Both the position numbers and the translations under genes were made by a program. Source: CAZPUI01 sp964415525 (GTDB lineage Bacteria; Acidobacteriota; Holophagae; Holophagales; Holophagaceae). From it: a stretch of DNA of 16,549 nucleotides. The notes beneath the pieces were generated by a model that saw nothing but the letters and a program-made list of their open reading frames with translations, ran no database searches and was not told the origin of the DNA. The DNA is taken from assembly GCA_964415525.1 (NCBI GenBank), contig CAYQAS010000096.1:1-16549 (forward strand), given 5' to 3'. Below, one piece after another: positions 1 through 8,040 of the stretch; the first letter of the stretch is position 1, and each line of letters opens with the position of its first letter.

Positions 1-568
1 CCAGCACGCTCTGGCCGGGCTTGATGAGCTTGGCGGCCTGGGCAGGCGCACCGGCCACATCCAGGGCGGCAAGGGCGAGGCTCTCGGTCATGTCCTCGGG
101 CAGCTTCGCGTAGATGCCGCTCTCGAAGAGGATGGCCTGTCCGACGATCTCCACGCGGTCGATGGCGGGGTGGATCTTGAGGATCTTCTCGATCTTCAGG
201 GGCGTGAGGCTGAGGCTCACGAGGGAGGCGATCTTGTCACCCACCTTCAGGTCGCGGTGCGCCAAGGCCGAGCCGATCTGGGCGACCTTGCCGATGAACA
301 TGCCGCCGGAACCCGTCACGGGGTTCTGCTGCTTGCCGCGCTCACCGACGATCTCGAGGATCTTGGCGCCGATCTTCTCCACGTCGTGGCCGGCCTCCTC
401 CTCGATCTGGGTGAAGCTGGCGCTGTCGATGTTCAGCGCGATCACATCCACCAGGATCTCGTTGTCGTAGATCACCGACATGTCGTTGTTGATGCGCTGG
501 GCCGGCTGGGGCAGCACGCCCTTGGGCTCGATCACGCGGTGAGAACCGAACTTGCATCCCATGGTCAT
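1..568 (-). CDS. kdd: L-erythro-3,5-diaminohexanoate dehydrogenase, 3' end cut by the window edge
   Basis: The enzyme oxidatively deaminates L-erythro-3,5-diaminohexanoate to 5-amino-3-oxohexanoate with NAD(P)+, in lysine fermentation to acetate and butyrate. The minus strand reads openly from an ATG at 568 to the window edge, giving 189 codons of a protein usually about 340 residues long. The N-terminal region is the family signature: CKFGSHRVIEPKGVLPQPA near residues 5-23, then NEILVDVIALNIDSASFTQI and EEEAGHDVEKIGAKILEIVG, followed by NPVTGSGGMFIGKV and LPEDMTESLALAALDVAGAP. I identify it from recalled family sequence. A second in-frame ATG lies at 562. The 568 start is preferred because a GGAGG sits 6 bases before it. 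The next genes on this strand lie outside the window, and other lysine-fermentation genes would be expected there. The leader holds a small hairpin and a sigma-54-like site. Confidence 0.9.
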   Translation of the reverse strand, partial: MTMGCKFGSHRVIEPKGVLPQPAQRINNDMSVIYDNEILVDVIALNIDSASFTQIEEEAGHDVEKIGAKILEIVGERGKQQNPVTGSGGMFIGKVAQIGSALAHRDLKVGDKIASLVSLSLTPLKIEKILKIHPAIDRVEIVGQAILFESGIYAKLPEDMTESLALAALDVAGAPAQAAKLIKPGQSVL

Positions 569-590
569 GGACGACCTCCTACACGTGGAG

Positions 591-606
591 CCCCACAAAG
601 GTGGGG
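591..606 (-). promoter_or_regulatory. Small hairpin in the kdd leader
   Basis: A perfect 6-bp inverted repeat (CCCCAC-AAAG-GTGGGG on the plus strand) lies about 10 bases upstream of the kdd ribosome-binding site. It has no U-run, so it does not look like a terminator. It could affect translation initiation or mRNA stability, or be chance in GC-rich DNA. Confidence 0.3.
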
Positions 607-635
607 TGCCCCTCACTGTAGCGGGGTGTGACTGG

Positions 636-905
636 GGAAATACATAAAAATATTCACCCCGGCTTGAGCGCGAAAGTAACGTATAAACAGAAATAAATAA
701 AGATAGAAGTGCTAGAGCGGTTGGGCAAGGCTGCTGCCATGTGACTCAGGCCTCTGGTGTCAAAGGTCAATGGAAACTGGTCAGGTGATCAGACTCAAGC
801 AATCATGAAAACGATTCAAAAATAAGACAAACAAGCACGGCAATCAGTGAAGAAAAATATCCAAAAATGCTCGTAAGTGCTGATAGTCGACCTCCGAAAT
901 TGTGC
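636..905. other. AT-rich non-coding stretch between kdd and the duplicated biotin-carrier tails
   Basis: Base composition drops sharply here, with A-rich runs at 640-655, 680-705 and 805-870, compared with GC-rich flanks. No plausible gene is seen on either strand. It probably holds the kdd promoter and its regulatory sites. The abrupt change in composition could also mark old inserted DNA. Confidence 0.5.
724..740 (-). promoter_or_regulatory. Candidate sigma-54 (-24/-12) promoter for kdd
   Basis: The minus strand reads TGGCAGCAGCCTTGC from 739 to 725. It has the GG and GC dinucleotides separated by exactly 10 bases, and it matches the consensus TGGCAC-N5-TTGC at all but one defined position. 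Transcription would start near 713, giving a leader of about 145 bases before the kdd ATG at 568. Further upstream, GTCA-containing repeats occur on the plus strand at 758-762, 765-769 and 779-783, spaced 7 and 14 bases apart. These could be activator sites, although that close spacing is unusual for enhancer-binding proteins. The match is visible. Its use by sigma-54 is inference. Confidence 0.5.
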
Positions 906-1009
906 CGTCTCCTCACCTTGCCAATGGTGCCCGGCGCCGACTGGGGCGCCCTCTTGGCCGTGACAGAAGGGACCACCTCGTCGATCGGCGGTGCGATCTC
1001 GTTCGGCAC
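905..1009 (-). pseudogene. Diverged fragment of a biotin-carrier C-terminus (copy C)
   Basis: Read on the minus strand from 1009, this encodes PNEIAPPIDEVVPSVTAK followed by RAPQSAPGT. It aligns without gaps to QNEIASPIDGIVASMTAK and EGVPVGAHD of the intact biotin carrier next door. The copy begins just after the biotinyl-lysine codon, as copy B does, and it lacks the AMKM motif. After about 30 codons the similarity fades and the frame runs into unrelated AT-rich sequence. It cannot make a working carrier. It is either an older, decayed duplicate or a tail captured from a paralogue. Confidence 0.7.
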
Positions 1010-1016
1010 CCTTCAG

Positions 1017-1040
1017 GGATCCCCTGCGCGGATACGCGAG
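1017..1040. repeat. Degenerate copy of the palindromic linker, between tail copies C and B
   Basis: The stretch 1025-1040 (TGCGCGGATACGCGAG) is identical to 1183-1198. The left arm, GGATCCCC at 1017-1024, differs from the intact arm GTATCCGC at two positions, so the stem is damaged. It sits 158 bp from the intact element and in the same place relative to the tail fragment. Confidence 0.7.
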
Positions 1041-1047
1041 ACCTTGC

Positions 1048-1171
1048 TTACTCGGCGTGCAAGGGTTCGACCACGCAGAGCGGATCGTGGGCGCCGACAG
1101 GCACGCCTTCCTTGGCAGTCATGGAGGCGACGATCCCATCGATCGGTGAGGCAATTTCGTTCTGCATCTTC
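1048..1171 (-). pseudogene. Near-identical duplicate of the biotin-carrier C-terminus (copy B)
   Basis: Positions 1070-1171 repeat 1224-1325 of the intact carrier gene at a 154-bp offset, with one mismatch in 102 bases (1138 against 1292, a synonymous change). The minus strand encodes the same 34 residues from MQNEIASPIDG onward. It then ends differently, in EPLHAE and a TAA stop at 1048 rather than EPLPHP and TAG. The copy starts at the codon after the biotinyl lysine and has no ribosome-binding site or start context of its own. It is a 3'-end fragment and not a gene. The near identity points to a recent duplication or to gene conversion with the intact copy. Confidence 0.85.
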
Positions 1172-1174
1172 TCG

Positions 1175-1198
1175 GTATCCGCTGCGCGGATACGCGAG
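1175..1198. repeat. Palindromic linker element between tail copy B and the intact gene
   Basis: The sequence GTATCCGC-TGC-GCGGATAC at 1175-1193 has perfect 8-bp arms and a 3-base loop, followed by GCGAG. It lies 10 bases beyond the stop codon of the intact carrier gene at 1202-1204 and directly ahead of copy B. There is no U-run on either strand, so it is not a typical intrinsic terminator. A second, decayed copy stands at 1017-1040. It could be a REP-like element or a recombination or attachment site. Confidence 0.65.
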
Positions 1199-1201
1199 GC
1201 C

Positions 1202-1723
1202 CTATGGGTGAGGCAGAGGCTCCACCACGCAGAGCGGATCGTGGGCGCCGACAGGCACGCCTTCCTTGGCAGTCATGGAGGCGACGATCCCGTCGATCGG
1301 TGAGGCAATTTCGTTCTGCATCTTCATGGCTTCCAGGATCAGCAGGGGCTGTCCCGCGGTGACATGGTCCCCGGGCTTCACGAGCACGGTGCGCACGTTG
1401 CCGGCCATGGGGCTCTTCAGATCCTGGCGGCCCGCGGCACCCTTGGCGAGCTTCAGCGCCAGTTTCTTCTTTTTCTCCTCCACGACCTCGAGCTCGTAGG
1501 CGTCGCCCTCGATCACCACCTCGAAGGCGTCGGGGCTGCCGAGGGTGTTCACATCCACTTCGAAGGAGCGTCCATCGATGAGGAGGCTCTGCACGTTGGG
1601 CATGGGTTCCAGGTGGTCCACGGTGTAGCTGCGGTCGTCGAGTTGCACCAGGAACCGGCCATCCGGCTGCTCCTGGATCTGCACGCGGAGGTCCTTGCCA
1701 CGGTAGGAAGCGATGTAAATCAT
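1202..1723 (-). CDS. Biotin carboxyl carrier subunit of an acyl-CoA carboxylase
   Basis: This 173-residue protein carries the biotin that shuttles carboxyl groups between the biotin carboxylase and carboxyltransferase encoded just upstream. Residues about 103-170 are a biotinyl domain with PMAG at 105-108 and the biotinylation motif EAMKM, placing biotin on Lys134. Residues 1-95 are beta-rich and end in a lysine stretch (VEEKKKKLALK). This region resembles the BT linker domain that fused propionyl-CoA carboxylase alpha chains carry between their two modules, so the protein may also hold the subunits together; that is inference. The ATG at 1723 follows an AGGAGG about 5 bases away. Only 2 bases separate it from the biotin carboxylase stop. 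Its last 40 codons are duplicated twice downstream. Confidence 0.92.
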   Translation of the reverse strand: MIYIASYRGKDLRVQIQEQPDGRFLVQLDDRSYTVDHLEPMPNVQSLLIDGRSFEVDVNTLGSPDAFEVVIEGDAYELEVVEEKKKKLALKLAKGAAGRQDLKSPMAGNVRTVLVKPGDHVTAGQPLLILEAMKMQNEIASPIDGIVASMTAKEGVPVGAHDPLCVVEPLPHP

Positions 1724-1725
1724 GT

Positions 1726-3231
1726 CTACCTCCTCACCCGGCCGCTGTGCTTCCAGGCGCTGTATTCGCCGCCTTCCTGGTGCCCGCCCATCAGGTGCTG
1801 GGCCTTGTCCTTGTCCCGCAGGTGCGCCTTCAGCGCGGCGGCGACGATGGCGACGTCCTCAAAGGGTCTGACGCGCTGCTCGTCCTTCGGTTGGAACTGG
1901 GTGTCGATGAAGGTGGTGTCGTAGATGCCGCTCAGGAAGGCGGGATCCTCCATCACGCGGGCGTGGAAGGGGATGGTCGTCTTGATGCCCTTCACGCTGT
2001 ATTCGCCGAGGGCGCGCTTCATGCGGGTGATGGCGCGGTCCCGGGTGGAGCCCCACACCACCAGCTTGGAGAGCATGGGGTCGTAGAAGATGGGCACGTC
2101 CAGGCCCTCATACATGCCGGACTCGTCGCGCACCCAGGGGCCGCCGGGGACGCGCAGGCCTGTGATCTTGCCGGGGGTCGGCAGGAAGTGGTTGTCCGGG
2201 TCCTCGGCGTAGATGCGACATTCGATGGCGTGACCCTGGAGCTTGATGTCCTGCTGCCAGAACGGGAGCGGATCGCCCGCCGCGGCCTTGATCATCTCCT
2301 TGCAGAGGTCCACGCCCGTGACCATCTCAGTGATGGGGTGCTCCACCTGGAGGCGCGTGTTCATCTCCAGGAAGAAGAACTCCTTGGTGGCGCCGCTGAC
2401 GATGAACTCCACGGTGCCGGCGCTGTCGTAGGCCACGGTCTGGGCGGCGCGCACCGCTGCTTCGCCCATGGCCTTGCGCATCTCGGGGTCCACCAGCACC
2501 GAAGGGCTCTCTTCCACCACCTTCTGGTGGCGGCGCTGGATGGAGCAGTCGCGCTCGGGGAAGTAGACGATGTTGCCGTGCTTGTCGCCGAGCACCTGGA
2601 ACTCGATGTGGCGCGGCTGCTCGACGTAGCGCTCCATGTAGACCGCATCGTCCCCGAAGGCGGCGATGGCCTCTCCCACGGCGGAGCGGTAGGCCGCGCG
2701 GACCTCCTCCATCTTGAAAACCTTGCGCATGCCCTTGCCGCCGCCGCCCGCAGCGGCCTTCATCATCAGCGGAAATCCGATCTTCTCCGCCCACTCCACC
2801 GCATGATCCTCGTCTCGCAGGTTCTCCTTCATGCCAGGCACCAGCGGCACGCCCATCGCCGCCACCGCCACGCGGCTCGTGGTCTTGTTGCCCATGACAC
2901 GGATGGCGTTCGGATTCGGCCCGATGAACGTGATGCCATTCGCAGCGCAGGCCTCGGCGAAGGCCGCGTTCTCCGATAGGAAGCCGTAGCCGGGGTGGAT
3001 GGCGTCCACGCCGGTGGCCTTCGCCACCTCCAGGATCTTGTCGATGCGCAGGTAGCTCTCCCGGGCCGGGGCGGGTCCGATGCAGTAGGCCTCGTCCGCC
3101 ACGCGGACGTGAAGCGCCGCGCGGTCCGCCTCGGAGAAGACCGCGACGGTGGCGATATCGAGTTCCCGGCAGGCGCGGATCACGCGAATGGCGATCTCAC
3201 CCCGGTTGGCGATCAGGATCTTCTTGAACAT
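1726..3231 (-). CDS. accC: Biotin carboxylase subunit of an acyl-CoA (probably propionyl-CoA) carboxylase
   Basis: The enzyme carboxylates carrier-bound biotin using ATP and bicarbonate, in the cytoplasm. The 501 residues cover the whole family, starting MFKKILIANRGEIAIRVIRA (N-terminal domain), with the ATP-grasp glycine loop GGGGKGM at 162-168 and RRHQK ending at Lys237. The catalytic stretch EMNTRLQVEH at 289-298 contains Glu289, Asn291, Arg293 and Glu297, all present. The C-terminus extends about 50 residues beyond the E. coli AccC length, with a charged, poorly conserved tail. There is no fused biotinyl domain; the carrier is the next gene, 2 bases on. The ATG at 3231 has only a weak upstream AAAGG, so translation may depend on coupling or be modest. 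It could serve acetyl-CoA as well as propionyl-CoA. Confidence 0.93.
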   Translation of the reverse strand: MFKKILIANRGEIAIRVIRACRELDIATVAVFSEADRAALHVRVADEAYCIGPAPARESYLRIDKILEVAKATGVDAIHPGYGFLSENAAFAEACAANGITFIGPNPNAIRVMGNKTTSRVAVAAMGVPLVPGMKENLRDEDHAVEWAEKIGFPLMMKAAAGGGGKGMRKVFKMEEVRAAYRSAVGEAIAAFGDDAVYMERYVEQPRHIEFQVLGDKHGNIVYFPERDCSIQRRHQKVVEESPSVLVDPEMRKAMGEAAVRAAQTVAYDSAGTVEFIVSGATKEFFFLEMNTRLQVEHPITEMVTGVDLCKEMIKAAAGDPLPFWQQDIKLQGHAIECRIYAEDPDNHFLPTPGKITGLRVPGGPWVRDESGMYEGLDVPIFYDPMLSKLVVWGSTRDRAITRMKRALGEYSVKGIKTTIPFHARVMEDPAFLSGIYDTTFIDTQFQPKDEQRVRPFEDVAIVAAALKAHLRDKDKAQHLMGGHQEGGEYSAWKHSGRVRR

Positions 3232-3262
3232 GGGGTCAAAGCCTTTGAAAGAGGTAAAGCGG

Positions 3263-3405
3263 TTTCACCACTGAGCACACAGAGGACACGGAGAAAAGCC
3301 AAAGAAAAATGAAAAGGGAAACGGGGTAAAAGCAGAAAAGGGGCTGGGTTGCGGGATGGGACCGAATGAACACCCAACTTTTCCTCCGTGTTCTCCGTGG
3401 TTCAA
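3263..3405. repeat. Intergenic inverted repeat of the ACCACGGAG/ACACGGAG type
   Basis: The left arm (about 3263-3297) reads CACCACTGAG, then CACACAGAGGACACGGAG and AAAAG. The reverse complement of the right arm (about 3378-3405) reads AACCACGGAGAACACGGAGG and AAAAG. The arms match over most of their length apart from an insertion of about 7 bases, and they enclose about 80 bases of A-rich DNA. It fills nearly all of the 181-bp gap between two genes that must work together. I recall similar ACCACGGAG-rich intergenic repeats in other environmental bacterial genomes, but I know no mechanism or name for them. It may fold in the mRNA or be a non-autonomous mobile element. Confidence 0.6.
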
Positions 3406-3412
3406 ATCTCTT

Positions 3413-4969
<1,557 letters not shown>

Positions 4970-5070
4970 GGGGACTCCCTGGCTCGGCGAGCCGATCGGG
5001 CGGATAGGACCTGGATGCACTCAGGGGGCAAGCGGGTCCCACAGCAAACTGATAGATATTGGTAAATCTT

Positions 5071-5093
5071 GTTAAGTTCCGTGAAGGCGGAAC
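5071..5093 (-). terminator. Weak terminator-like hairpin after proA
   Basis: A 6-bp perfect inverted repeat (arms 5076-5081 and 5088-5093, loop of 6) begins a few bases after the proA stop. It is followed on the minus strand only by TTAAC, so the U-run is poor. It may end the pro operon before the carboxylase genes. No convincing -35/-10 pair was found in the remaining 4970-5070. Confidence 0.3.
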
Positions 5094-5098
5094 CATCC

Positions 5099-6397
5099 CT
5101 ATCCGATGCCGGGCGCCGGGGGTTGTTCACCGGGTTGTGACAGAGGCAGGTCCCGATGGAGGAACGAGCGTGCGGATGGACCGGCAAAGTCCGACACCAA
5201 GTGCCCAGAACCCCGCAGGAGGTATTTGCGCGTGACCAGTCCCTCCAGCCCCACGGGACCTCGGGCGTGGAGTCGCCCCGTGGAGATGCCCACCTCGGCG
5301 CCGAACCCGTAGCGGTGGCCATCCGCAAAGCGGGTGCTGGCGTTGTGGTAGACCCCCGCCGCATCCACTTCGGCGAGGAAACGTCGGGCCGCGGCGGGGT
5401 CCTCCGTTACGATGGCCTCGGTATGGCCGCTGCCGTGGCTGGCGATGTGGGCCAGGGCGCCATCCAGGTTTGGTACTACCTTCAGGGCCAGGATGGGTGC
5501 GCCGTATTCGGTATCCCAGTCCGCTTCCGTGGCCTCTGCCATCGGGGCCAGGGTCCGGCAGACGGGACAGCCCCGAAACTCGACGTCGGCCAGTCCTGAG
5601 GCCAGAGCGGGCACCAGGGACGGTGCGGCCTCGGCATGCACCAGCACCGTCTCTACCGCGTTGCAGGCGGCGGGGTATTGGAGCTTGGCGTCCCGCACCA
5701 GGGCCAGGGCCATGGCGAGGTCAGCTGAGGCGTCGAGATACATGTGGCAGACGCCCTCGGCGTGCCCCAGTACCGGGATGCGGGTGCGGGCCTGGAGGCT
5801 GCGGACCAGTTCCGATGAACCCCGAGGAATGACCAGATCGATGTCGGCGGTGCGGTTCAAGAGGGCGTCCACCGCGGCCCGATCCTCCAAGCCCTGGAGG
5901 GCATCCGCCGGCAGCCCCGATTCGTGGAGAGCCTGGCGCAGCAAACACAAGAGCACCGCGACAGAGCGCCGGGCCTCCCGGCCGCCTTTGAGCAGGGCCG
6001 CGTTGCCGCTCTTGATCGCCAGGGCGCCGATCTGCACGGCGGCATCCGGACGGCTCTCGAAGATTATCAGCAGGACCCCCAGGGGCACGGTGGTGCGGGT
6101 CAGCTCCAGCCCGTCATCCAGGAGGCGGCGCAAGTCGATGCGACCCAGGGGATCGGGCAGGGCCGCCACGGCCTCCAGGCCTCGGGCCAGTTCCTCCACC
6201 TTGGGGGCGTCCAGGGTGAGGCGGGCCTGAAGGGCAGGGGCGAGGTCTGGGGCTTCGGCGCGATCCGCGGCGTTGGCCGCCAGAAGCTCCTGCGCGTGAG
6301 CTCGCAGGAGGGCGGCGGCGCGGAGCAGGGCGGCATTTCGGTGGGGTCCATCACTCGTCCCCAGGGTTCGCGAGGCCGCGCGGGCGGCTCGGGCCAT
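5099..6397 (-). CDS. proA: Glutamate-5-semialdehyde dehydrogenase (gamma-glutamyl phosphate reductase)
   Basis: This second enzyme of proline synthesis reduces gamma-glutamyl phosphate to glutamate-5-semialdehyde with NADPH. The 432 residues cover the full family length (about 417 in E. coli). Motifs are VPLGVLLIIFESRPDA at 104-119, IKSGNAALLKGG at 128-139, the catalytic cysteine in YPAACNAVET (Cys245), NASTRFADGHRYGFGAEVGI in the second half and GPVGLEGLVTRKYLL near the C-terminus. The ATG at 6397 shares one base with the proB stop (TGATG), so translation is likely coupled. An upstream extension of this open frame to 6976 lies inside proB and is ignored. The last 35 residues are unconserved, with several prolines. 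Confidence 0.96.
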   Translation of the reverse strand: MARAARAASRTLGTSDGPHRNAALLRAAALLRAHAQELLAANAADRAEAPDLAPALQARLTLDAPKVEELARGLEAVAALPDPLGRIDLRRLLDDGLELTRTTVPLGVLLIIFESRPDAAVQIGALAIKSGNAALLKGGREARRSVAVLLCLLRQALHESGLPADALQGLEDRAAVDALLNRTADIDLVIPRGSSELVRSLQARTRIPVLGHAEGVCHMYLDASADLAMALALVRDAKLQYPAACNAVETVLVHAEAAPSLVPALASGLADVEFRGCPVCRTLAPMAEATEADWDTEYGAPILALKVVPNLDGALAHIASHGSGHTEAIVTEDPAAARRFLAEVDAAGVYHNASTRFADGHRYGFGAEVGISTGRLHARGPVGLEGLVTRKYLLRGSGHLVSDFAGPSARSFLHRDLPLSQPGEQPPAPGIG

Positions 6398-7218
6398 CAC
6401 GATCGCACCTCGCTCACCGCGTGGAAGAAGGTGCCCATCGCGCGGCCCGCCACCACATCCTCGATGACCCGGGGACGATCCCCGGACGCGATGATCACGG
6501 TGACCCCCGCCTCGGTGCCCAGGCGGACGGCCTCCAATTTGGAGGCCATGCCGCCCCGGCCCAGGGCACTGCCACCGTTCGCCAGGGCCAGGATCTCCGG
6601 CGTCAGGCTCGGCACCTCGTCCAGCATGGGGGCGTCGGGATCGTGATGGGGATTGGCGGTGTAGAGGCCCGCCACGTCGGAGAGGATGACGAGGAGATCC
6701 GCCCCTAGGTCCACCGCCACGAGGGCGCTCAGCTTGTCGTTGTCCCCGAAGATCTTCAGCCGCTCCAGTTCGAAAGTGGCCACGGTGTCGTTCTCGTTGA
6801 TGACGGGGATGACGCCGCGCTCCAGCAGTTGTTCCAGGGTGGTGCGCAGGCGGTCTCGGCGGATCGGGTCCAGAAAGTCGTCCTGGGTGAGCAGCACCTG
6901 GGCGCAGACGGTGTCGAGGCGGCTGAAGCCCGAGCGGTAAAGTTCCATCAATTCCCCCTGGCCCACGGCGGCGCAAGCTTGGGCGAGGCCGAGGCTGGCG
7001 GGGCGCGGGTCGATGCCGAGGCGGTGGGCTCCGAGCCCCGTGGCGCCGCTGGACACGAACAGCACCTCCCGGCCCTCCCGACGCAGGGCGGCGAGGCTCT
7101 CCAGGAGGGCGAAGAAACGGCCCATGGCGGGACGCCCATCGGCGCCCAGCAGCACCTGGGTACCGGCCTTCACAACGATGCGGCGGGCTCCGGCAAGGCT
7201 GTCTCGAACCCCGCTCAC
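6397..7218 (-). CDS. proB: Glutamate 5-kinase lacking the C-terminal PUA domain
   Basis: The enzyme phosphorylates glutamate to gamma-glutamyl phosphate, the committed and usually proline-inhibited step. Only the amino-acid kinase domain is present: RIVVKAGTQVLL near residues 13-24, VLFVSSGATGLGAHRLG, then VIPVINENDTVATFELERLK, FGDNDKLSALVA, LSDVAGLYTANPH and GRGGMASKLEAVRLG. At 273 residues it is about 95 shorter than E. coli ProB (367), which has a PUA domain. It ends at GTFFHAVSEVRS with a clean stop, so it is a short form and not a broken gene. The GTG start at 7218 overlaps the proC stop (GTGA) and has GGAG 8 bases before it. Upstream in-frame codons to 7653 lie within proC. Confidence 0.95.
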   Translation of the reverse strand: MSGVRDSLAGARRIVVKAGTQVLLGADGRPAMGRFFALLESLAALRREGREVLFVSSGATGLGAHRLGIDPRPASLGLAQACAAVGQGELMELYRSGFSRLDTVCAQVLLTQDDFLDPIRRDRLRTTLEQLLERGVIPVINENDTVATFELERLKIFGDNDKLSALVAVDLGADLLVILSDVAGLYTANPHHDPDAPMLDEVPSLTPEILALANGGSALGRGGMASKLEAVRLGTEAGVTVIIASGDRPRVIEDVVAGRAMGTFFHAVSEVRS

Positions 7219-8024
7219 TTGCCCAGCTCCGAGGCCACCTGGGCGGCGCGCTCGATGCCCCGGGCCAGCACGGACCGGATCCGCCCGTCCTCCAGGGCCA
7301 GGAGCCCGGCGATGGTGCAGCCCGCGGGGGTGGTGACGTCGTCCTTGAGGGCGGCGGGATGGCGACCGGTCTGGAGCACCATGCCCGCGGCGCCGAGGGT
7401 CATGCGGGCGGCCAGTTCCACCGCCACCTGCCGGGGCAGGCCGCACTGGACGCCGCCCTCCGCCAGAGCCTCCAGCACCACGAAGATGAAGGCGGGGCCA
7501 CTGGCGCTGAGGGCCGTCACGGCATCCATGTGGTGCTCCTCCAGATCCAGCACGGCGCCGAGGGGCTCGAAGCACTGCTTGGCCCGCTCCAGGTGTGCCT
7601 CTGTGGCATGGGCGCCTGGGGCGAGCACGGTGGTGCCCATGCGGATGGCGCAAGGGGTGTTGGGCATGGCGCGGATGACGGGCGTGCCTTCGGGCACCCG
7701 GGATTCCAGGAATTCCAGACCGACGCCCGCAGCGATGGAGATCACCAGGGGCTGGTGGTCCAGGGCGCCCGCGGTCCGCAGGTTGGCGAGCAGCGCGTCC
7801 AGATCCCGGGGTTTCACCGCCAGGAGCACCATTTCGGCCTCCCGTGCGGCCTCGGCGGCAGAGGTCGCCAGGGCGATGCCCATGGCATGGGCCTTGGCCT
7901 TGGCGGGCTTCCCCTTGTCGGCGGCGATGATGGCCTCGGGCGGGCAGAGGCCGCCTTCGGTCAGGCCTGCGGTGATGGCCTGGCCCATGGTGCCGAAACC
8001 GAGAACGGCGAGACGGTGGGACAT
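7215..8024 (-). CDS. proC: Pyrroline-5-carboxylate reductase
   Basis: The enzyme reduces pyrroline-5-carboxylate to proline with NAD(P)H, the last step of the pathway. The 269 residues match the family's length. It has the N-terminal dinucleotide motif VLGFGTMGQAI near 6-16, VLLAVKPRD, IRAMPNTPCAIRMG and the conserved ALSASGPAFIFVVLEAL, and ends VASELGK. It is first in the proC-proB-proA operon and overlaps proB by 4 bases. The ATG at 8024 is preferred: it begins MSHRLAVLG as relatives do and follows a GGAGG 4 bases upstream. A GTG at 8114 in the same frame would add 30 residues unlike any family member. A terminator hairpin stands just before the ribosome-binding site. Confidence 0.96.
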   Translation of the reverse strand: MSHRLAVLGFGTMGQAITAGLTEGGLCPPEAIIAADKGKPAKAKAHAMGIALATSAAEAAREAEMVLLAVKPRDLDALLANLRTAGALDHQPLVISIAAGVGLEFLESRVPEGTPVIRAMPNTPCAIRMGTTVLAPGAHATEAHLERAKQCFEPLGAVLDLEEHHMDAVTALSASGPAFIFVVLEALAEGGVQCGLPRQVAVELAARMTLGAAGMVLQTGRHPAALKDDVTTPAGCTIAGLLALEDGRIRSVLARGIERAAQVASELGK

Positions 8025-8040
8025 GGTTCCTCCAGATACG

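Noticed and set aside
342..557. Minus-strand 71-codon frame within kdd
   Set aside because: It is the wrong frame of kdd: low-complexity, arginine-rich, with no recognisable motif.
170..631. Plus-strand open frame of 153 codons over kdd
   Set aside because: It is antisense to the strongly conserved kdd reading frame and has no family resemblance; it is a product of GC-rich codon bias.
735..763. Sigma-70 promoter from TTGACA (minus strand 763-758)
   Set aside because: No acceptable -10 hexamer falls 16-18 bases downstream; the sigma-54 pattern nearby is much stronger.
803..1009. Minus-strand 68-codon open frame as a small gene
   Set aside because: Its first half is a biotin-carrier tail fragment and its second half is unrelated AT-rich sequence. 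It lacks AMKM and has no ribosome-binding site.
1175..1193. The palindrome as an intrinsic terminator for the biotin-carrier gene
   Set aside because: No U-run follows on either strand, and a copy recurs at an unrelated stop, which fits a repeat element better.
905..1200. CRISPR array or short tandem repeat
   Set aside because: The units are coding tails of one gene with 154-158 bp offsets and no spacers.
1747..2979. Long plus-strand frame antisense to biotin carboxylase
   Set aside because: It is rich in His, Leu, Gly and Val, as mirrored GC-rich codons are. The minus-strand gene has every catalytic motif.
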